From RUG11551 sp045586185 (GTDB lineage: Bacteria; Planctomycetota; Planctomycetia; Pirellulales; Thermoguttaceae), in NCBI GenBank assembly GCA_045586185.1, contig JAZMZV010000246.1, positions 1-64,000 of the forward strand: DNA of 64,000 nt, written 5' to 3'. The notes beneath the pieces were generated by a model. It searched no databases, had not been told where the DNA came from, and saw nothing but the letters and a program-made list of their open reading frames with translations. Positions 62,103 through 64,000 of this stretch are shown piece by piece (positions within the stretch are counted from its first letter, which is position 1; each line of letters starts with the position of its first letter). A program made the translations under genes and the position numbers.

Positions 62103-63158
62103 ATGAAATGCTTAAACTTTTTATTGATTGTTCTGCTTGCCTCGACAGTCTACGGCAAAACGCTTCAAGTTGGACCGGTTCAGGCGTATTCCCGAATTGA
62201 AGACGCCGTTGCGGCGGCAAACGCCGGCGATAAGATTATCGTTCATCCCTTACCAAACAACGCCGCATACAAAGAAGTCAAACTGATGATAAAAAAGCCG
62301 AATCTGACAATTCAGGCGGTCAATCCGAATCAGCCCGTCGTTCTTGACGGGTCTGGCGTCAACTATACCGGCGCCGGTTCCACGCCCAGAGCGATTGTTC
62401 AGTTTTGCGCTGAAGGTTCCGGCGGGACGCTCGACGGTTTTGTTCTTCGCAACGCTCGCAACGACAGCTATAACGCCGCCGGCGTGAGAATCTCTCAGGC
62501 GAACGACGTAACAATTTCCCGCTGCGATATTCACGACAACGACATGGGAATTATGAGTGACGGGCGCGCCGGTCAGCAGGGCGTTGAGCCGCTGGGCGCA
62601 AACCAGCTTATTACTCATTGCCGAATTACGGACAACGGTTCAGACAAACACCCCGGATACAACCACAATCTGTATTTGGGCGGGGATAGCGTTACGATTC
62701 AGTATTCTGAAATCGCCCGGGCGACGACGGGACACAACGTCAAATGCCGGGTTCATCGGGTTACAATTTACAACTGCTCAATTCACGACGCTGCCAACCG
62801 GGAGATTGACCTTGTTGACGGCAAAGACTGTACCGACGTTCCCGGCAGCGCCGCTCTGATTTCCAACTGCTCGATTAAAAAAGACGCTTTGTGCCAAGGG
62901 AACCACGGTTGTATTCATTTTGGAAAAGACGGCGGCGTGGATCACGATGGAGCTGTCGTTCTGAAAAACAACGCGATTGAAACGCCGTTTTCAACTCCCG
63001 TTATAGAACTGTCAGACGGCAAAGGCGTCGCTTTGTATGACAACGTCTTTTCCGATGCCGGAACGGGAACTCGTACCATTCTGATAAAGACCCACGGAAA
63101 TCAAGTTGTTAAACAGACCGGAAATAGGATACCACAACGGTGGAAAGTTGGGGATTGA
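62103..63158 (+). CDS. secreted right-handed beta-helix protein
   Basis: 351 residues from ATG 62103, which has TGGAG 9 nt upstream; an earlier ATG (62058) adds a Cys-containing segment that is not signal-like. Signal peptide (1-18), then a parallel beta-helix with repeated N-x-x-I-x-x-C-x-I-x-D/N patterns (VTISRCDIHDNDMGI, LITHCRITDNG, VTIYNCSIHDA, ALISNCSIKKD). The opening VGPVQAYSRIEDAVAAANAGDKIIV is the standard start of PbH1 polysaccharide lyase-like proteins. No catalytic site can be named. Probably co-transcribed with the GH106-like gene (54 bp gap). Confidence 0.83.
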   Translation: MKCLNFLLIVLLASTVYGKTLQVGPVQAYSRIEDAVAAANAGDKIIVHPLPNNAAYKEVKLMIKKPNLTIQAVNPNQPVVLDGSGVNYTGAGSTPRAIVQFCAEGSGGTLDGFVLRNARNDSYNAAGVRISQANDVTISRCDIHDNDMGIMSDGRAGQQGVEPLGANQLITHCRITDNGSDKHPGYNHNLYLGGDSVTIQYSEIARATTGHNVKCRVHRVTIYNCSIHDAANREIDLVDGKDCTDVPGSAALISNCSIKKDALCQGNHGCIHFGKDGGVDHDGAVVLKNNAIETPFSTPVIELSDGKGVALYDNVFSDAGTGTRTILIKTHGNQVVKQTGNRIPQRWKVGD

Positions 63159-63173
63159 GATTTGCTTTCAATC

Positions 63174-63202
63174 TATTTCCTATTCCCTACTCCCTATTCC
63201 CT
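63174..63202. repeat. heptamer repeat (ATTCCCT units)
   Basis: Four units of TATTCCC/TACTCCC, 8 bp before the next ATG. Only the right arm is present. Confidence 0.8.
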
Positions 63203-63210
63203 GCAATATC

Positions 63211-64000
63211 ATGTTACAATCTCGATTCTTTCCCATCCTGACGGTTTTATTATTGACGATTCCCGCTTACGGACAGGTGGAACTGTCCAACGGCGATTTC
63301 TCCAAAACGACAGCGGCGCAGCTGGCGTCGGACTGGGGCGTGAACGGCGATACGACGTCCGTTCAAACGGTGAATATCGACGGGAAAGACGTCCCGGTTT
63401 TGCGTCTGACGGTTAAACAGCCGCGGTCGAACGTAATGGTCTATCGACGTATGTATCTGCCGAAGAATCCGCCAAAGGCGCTTAAAGTTCAGCTGAAAGT
63501 TCGATACGAGAACGTTCAGTCCGGGGCGCAGAACTGGAACGACGGGCGGTTTATTATGAACTTCAAGTCGTCCGACGGCAAAACGCTTTCGCCGACGCCG
63601 CACGTTCCAACGTTCAAGGGAACGTCCAACGGCTGGAAAGACGTCGAGTACGTTGTTGCCGTTCCGGAAGGAGCGCAGTTTGTCGAATTGATGCCGTACT
63701 TCCTGCAAGCGCAGTCCGGGACAATGGAATTTGCCGCGATTCAGGTCAGCGCAACCGATCAGGCTCCGCCCGAGAAGAAAGAACGTCCCCGCGTTCAGGC
63801 GAAGCCGTCAGCCGTCCAGACGCCGCGAGATGTAACAGGATTGTCGGAACCGATTCGCGTAGAAGGGAATCGAATTGTCAATCGACAGGGAAAAGAGGTT
63901 TGGCTGCAGGGCGTCTGCATTGACTCTTTGGAATGGAGCGCTGGCGGCGAGCATATTGAGCAAAGCGTTGCGGTTGCTCTCAACGACTGGAAGGCAAACG
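63211..64000 (+). CDS. secreted GH5-like glycoside hydrolase, 5' part only
   Basis: The frame is open from ATG 63211 to the window end (263 codons seen). Signal peptide (1-21, ending AYG-Q), then a carbohydrate-binding beta-sandwich (about 22-175: VELSNGDFSKTTAAQLASDWGVNGD at the start), a Pro/Lys linker, and from about 210 the start of a GH5-type barrel: IRVEGNRIVNRQGKEVWLQGVCIDSLEW, the usual N-terminal strand of cellulase/mannanase-like enzymes. The catalytic Glu residues would be beyond the window. Fifth member of the carbohydrate-active run. Confidence 0.82.
   Translation, partial: MLQSRFFPILTVLLLTIPAYGQVELSNGDFSKTTAAQLASDWGVNGDTTSVQTVNIDGKDVPVLRLTVKQPRSNVMVYRRMYLPKNPPKALKVQLKVRYENVQSGAQNWNDGRFIMNFKSSDGKTLSPTPHVPTFKGTSNGWKDVEYVVAVPEGAQFVELMPYFLQAQSGTMEFAAIQVSATDQAPPEKKERPRVQAKPSAVQTPRDVTGLSEPIRVEGNRIVNRQGKEVWLQGVCIDSLEWSAGGEHIEQSVAVALNDWKAN

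Overview
The window reads as a stretch of chromosome from a planctomycete-like bacterium, most likely of the Pirellulales/Thermoguttaceae type. This is inferred from the gene set, not from a marker-gene search. The pointers are a very large secreted protein that combines a hydrazine-synthase-alpha-like propeller, CxxCH motifs and a sulfatase-modifying-like domain; a bacterial Spo11/topoisomerase VI A homologue; a Lys/Ala-rich histone-like protein; FHA and alpha/alpha-toroid proteins; LpxD and a hydroxysqualene-synthase-like enzyme; and many secreted carbohydrate-active enzymes. I see no rRNA, tRNA, CRISPR array, transposase or prophage.

Layout. 1-1.6 kb is gene-poor: a 64-bp tandem repeat, then a region with little coding signal. 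1.6-6.2 kb: histidine-decarboxylase-like enzyme, NapH/NapG-like polyferredoxin and an ankyrin protein, all leftward. 6.5-11 kb: type II DAHP synthase, SurE, a small conserved-looking protein and a Fic AMPylase. 11-14 kb: RNase G and its usual companion of the TIGR03936/DUF2344 type. 14-23 kb: FHA protein, glycogen phosphorylase, Tat-exported FAD oxidoreductase and the giant secreted protein. 23-31 kb: two more ankyrin paralogues flanking chorismate synthase, a membrane-anchored unknown and a secreted alpha/beta hydrolase, then ribosomal protein L21. 31-41 kb: toroid protein, dicarboxylate symporter, acidic secreted protein, GyrB, PyrE and a second secreted hydrolase. 41-46 kb: small Cys-rich lipoprotein, HpnC-like enzyme, LpxD, AspRS. 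46-55 kb: topoisomerase VI A-like protein, a 1389-residue protein of unknown function, the histone-like protein and a UvrD/Rep helicase. 55-64 kb: a duplicated-domain unknown, an NfeD-like membrane protein, and a run of five secreted polysaccharide-degrading proteins (GH43-like, BNR propeller, GH106-like, beta-helix, and a GH5-like enzyme cut by the window end).

The most unusual feature is not a gene. About two dozen intergenic spacers are made of tandem 7-bp units (TAGGGAA, TAGGCAG, GAGTTGC, TAATTGC, TAGCTAC and relatives). On the + strand they are built as a purine-rich array, a GC-rich core and a pyrimidine-rich array, running almost from the stop codon of one gene to the start codon of the next. 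Several genes take their stop codon from a unit. One gene (31386-33083) carries a complete element inside its coding sequence, and there the one unit that would place TAG in frame has CAG instead. Short tandem heptamer repeats (STRR) are known in heterocystous cyanobacteria; I do not know of a description of this paired, gene-abutting architecture in planctomycetes.

Promoters are easy to see in the AT-rich gaps: TTGaca-like and TATAAT-like hexamers, usually 16 bp apart. Two of them lie so close to their start codons that leaderless transcripts are likely.
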